Of a stretch of DNA of 15,378 nt, positions 14,014 through 15,378 are shown piece after piece. The stretch comes from an uncultured bacterium (GTDB taxonomy: Bacteria > Bipolaricaulota > Bipolaricaulia > UBA7950 > UBA9294): contig CAIOLV010000088.1 of the NCBI GenBank assembly GCA_903859225.1, forward strand, positions 1 through 15,378, read 5' to 3'. Position numbers and translations under genes: made by a program. A model generated the notes under the pieces. The model made no database searches, was not told the DNA's origin, and saw only the letters and a program-made list of their open reading frames with translations. Every line of letters begins with the position of its first letter. The stretch's first letter is position 1.

Positions 14014-14043
14014 AGGAGGAATCTTAGGAAGAGGCCTCCTTTG
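14014..14043 (+). terminator. Possible weak terminator after the FG-GAP genes
   Basis: AGGAGG (14014-14019) can pair with CCTCCT (14035-14040) around a 15-nt loop, followed by TT. A second small hairpin (CGGCC-CGTC-GGCCG, 14082-14095) lies closer to the converging membrane-protein gene. Neither has a good U-tract. Confidence 0.2.
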
Positions 14044-14120
14044 GCGGCACGACAAGCGACTACATCTCGCCCGCGCGATCTCGGCCCGTCGGCCGGTCGT
14101 CTGCAGTGCCGCGAACCGCT

Positions 14121-14960
14121 CTACTTCTTCTGCAGCTTCTTCAGAAGCTGCTCGAGCTTGTCCCGGACATCCGCAGGCGTGTTGGGATCTGCCGCTGCAG
14201 CCTGGCTGATGTCGATGATATCCGCCGAGAGCTCAAGCTGCTGTGCCTTGCTCTTGTCCTTTCCCTCGACTGCCGCGACCAGTACCTCCACCAGGCGGTC
14301 CAAGATCGACCTCACCGCCTCGGCGGAGTAGCCGCCCAAGAGGCCGATCATGCCCGTGCCGAGCTTGGCGATGAGCGTCTCCGACTTGAAGAGTCCGCTG
14401 CCGAGGTTGGCGAGGATCAGTCCGGCGATGACGCCGAGGACGAGTCGCATGATGTAGACGAGCACGTAGCGCGGGTCGAAGGTCCGGTCGCGAATGTACG
14501 GCGACGCGGTGAACAGGGCGCTGAACGCTGCTCCAAGAAGCGCCGCGCACAGGTAGTTGAGCTGCACGATCACGGTCCCAGCCTGTTGTGTGGCTCCTGC
14601 TAGGGTCGCCGAGTAGCCGACGAGCGCCGCGAGAGCGGCGGCTGCGAGGATGATGACCAGCAGCACAGCCGACCCCAACCTCAACGGGTGGCGCGAGAAC
14701 TCCGTTGCAGCGAGAGTCCTCGGCGTCGCCGGGCGGATCAGCACGCTAAGCTGCCCGTGGAGAGCGGCGTTCCGTTCCGGGGCTTGCGACGGGCCGGAAT
14801 CGGCGAATTGGACACCACGAAGAGCGGCCCCGCCCGCAGCGGGAACTGGGATGCCGTTCGACCTGCAGTACTCGAGCATGTTCTGAACATCGGAGGCGTA
14901 GCTGTTCTTTGGCGTGGCTTCCGCCGCCGGCTTGTCGGGATTCGGATCGACTCTGCCCAT
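14121..14960 (-). CDS. Membrane protein of unknown function with cytosolic helical tail
   Basis: 279 residues from ATG 14960, chosen over the in-frame GTG at 14993 because AGGAGG lies five bases upstream. Order: soluble N-terminal region about 1-92, containing SYASDVQNMLEYCRSNGIPVPA and a Pro/Ala-rich part; membrane helices about 96-117, 135-152, 165-186 and a Gly-rich one 196-213; then an amphipathic region about 214-279 (SAEAVRSILDRLVEVLVAAVEG, later VRDKLEQLLKKLQKK). The GLLGGYSAEAV segment joins the last helix to a likely coiled coil. I do not recognise a named family or any catalytic motif. It stands alone: converging with the FG-GAP genes on one side, and 162 bp downstream of a SnoaL-like gene. 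Confidence 0.75.
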   Translation of the reverse strand: MGRVDPNPDKPAAEATPKNSYASDVQNMLEYCRSNGIPVPAAGGAALRGVQFADSGPSQAPERNAALHGQLSVLIRPATPRTLAATEFSRHPLRLGSAVLLVIILAAAALAALVGYSATLAGATQQAGTVIVQLNYLCAALLGAAFSALFTASPYIRDRTFDPRYVLVYIMRLVLGVIAGLILANLGSGLFKSETLIAKLGTGMIGLLGGYSAEAVRSILDRLVEVLVAAVEGKDKSKAQQLELSADIIDISQAAAADPNTPADVRDKLEQLLKKLQKK

Positions 14961-15122
14961 CGTGACCTCCTGCCGCGAGGATGGAAGGAACACATATCCT
15001 AAACGTCACACCCTAGACCAAGGCAGTGATCTGATACAAGTCGCGGGGATGTGCCCGAAGACTCCCGCACCGTGCAGAGCGGAAGCTCCGTCGAGATGGC
15101 GACACTGGCGTGAGCTGCATGC

Positions 15123-15378
15123 TCAGGCGGCTGGTTTCAGTTCCTTCATGACGATCTCGCGGACCTTGTCAACGGCCAGCGACGCGTGCATCTGCACGAT
15201 CACCCAGTGGCCGTCGCGCTTCTCGAGAACGCCCGTCCAGCGGAGATCCTCGCCGAACCTGCCGACCTTGTCTTCCCACGAGACGACGTCATCCAACGTG
15301 GCCGAGTACCAGGCGACGTCTCCCGAGCGCGAGACGTGGATCTGCAGATCGCGCACCTCGGTCCGCACGGCCCTGAAC
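15123..15378 (-). CDS. SnoaL/DUF4440-like protein, C-terminal part (5' end outside window)
   Basis: About 85 residues remain; the frame runs through the right edge as FRAVRTEVRDLQ, so the gene begins beyond it. The sequence VRDLQIHVSRSGDVAWYSATLDD, then RWTGVLEKRDGHWVIVQMHASLAVD, follows the strand pattern of the nuclear-transport-factor-2-like fold used by SnoaL-like and DUF4440 proteins. These are small cone-shaped proteins that may be enzymes, binding proteins or ketosteroid-isomerase-like; the pocket residues cannot be judged from this part. It ends 162 bp before the membrane-protein gene on the same strand; no clear terminator is seen in that gap. Confidence 0.7.
   Translation of the reverse strand, partial: FRAVRTEVRDLQIHVSRSGDVAWYSATLDDVVSWEDKVGRFGEDLRWTGVLEKRDGHWVIVQMHASLAVDKVREIVMKELKPAA

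Noticed and set aside
1..15378. CRISPR, tRNA, rRNA, insertion sequence or defence-gene cluster
   Set aside because: No regular spacer array, tRNA-like cloverleaf, transposase motif, terminal inverted repeat or nuclease/helicase signature was seen on either strand.

Overview
The window is GC-rich bacterial chromosome (about two thirds G+C by eye), densely coded, with strong AGGAGG-type ribosome binding sites and frequent GTG or TTG starts. Sec-type signal peptides on five predicted secreted proteins fit an environmental, probably diderm bacterium. No rRNA, tRNA, CRISPR array, transposase or phage gene is visible, so the lineage cannot be named from this sequence; a poorly sampled phylum is plausible.

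Layout: the 3' end of an S10-type serine carboxypeptidase (1-502, +) ends at a strong hairpin shared with a converging gene. Positions 593-2909 form a compact module: a secreted helical protein (-), a divergent transmembrane regulator (+) and a second secreted helical protein (+). The regulator has two membrane helices around a sensor region and an OmpR/PhoB-type winged helix at its C-terminus. Upstream of each secreted-protein gene, and pointing toward it, lies the same pair of GTTGAC direct repeats with an 11-bp step. This is the most interesting part of the window.

Next come a secreted 14-blade propeller protein (3006-5048), a cyclase/kynurenine-formamidase-like hydrolase (5189-5824), and a translationally coupled pair made of a QueG-like double [4Fe-4S] protein and a small ECF-S-like membrane protein (5923-7460).

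A run of minus-strand genes (11425 down to 7475) encodes a nucleoside hydrolase, a Cys-rich flavoprotein overlapping a second flavodoxin-fold protein, a choline-kinase-like phosphotransferase and a dimethylargininase-like hydrolase. This looks like salvage or small-molecule metabolism rather than one recognisable pathway. Divergent from it are two tandem 377-residue secreted FG-GAP/VCBS seven-blade propellers (11695-14005). The right edge holds a membrane protein of unknown function (14121-14960, -) and a partial SnoaL-like protein (15123-15378, -).

Most coherent biological reading: a membrane-bound one-component regulator senses an envelope signal and switches two small secreted proteins through shared tandem operators. 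The other genes are metabolic or secreted-propeller genes with no proven link to that module.
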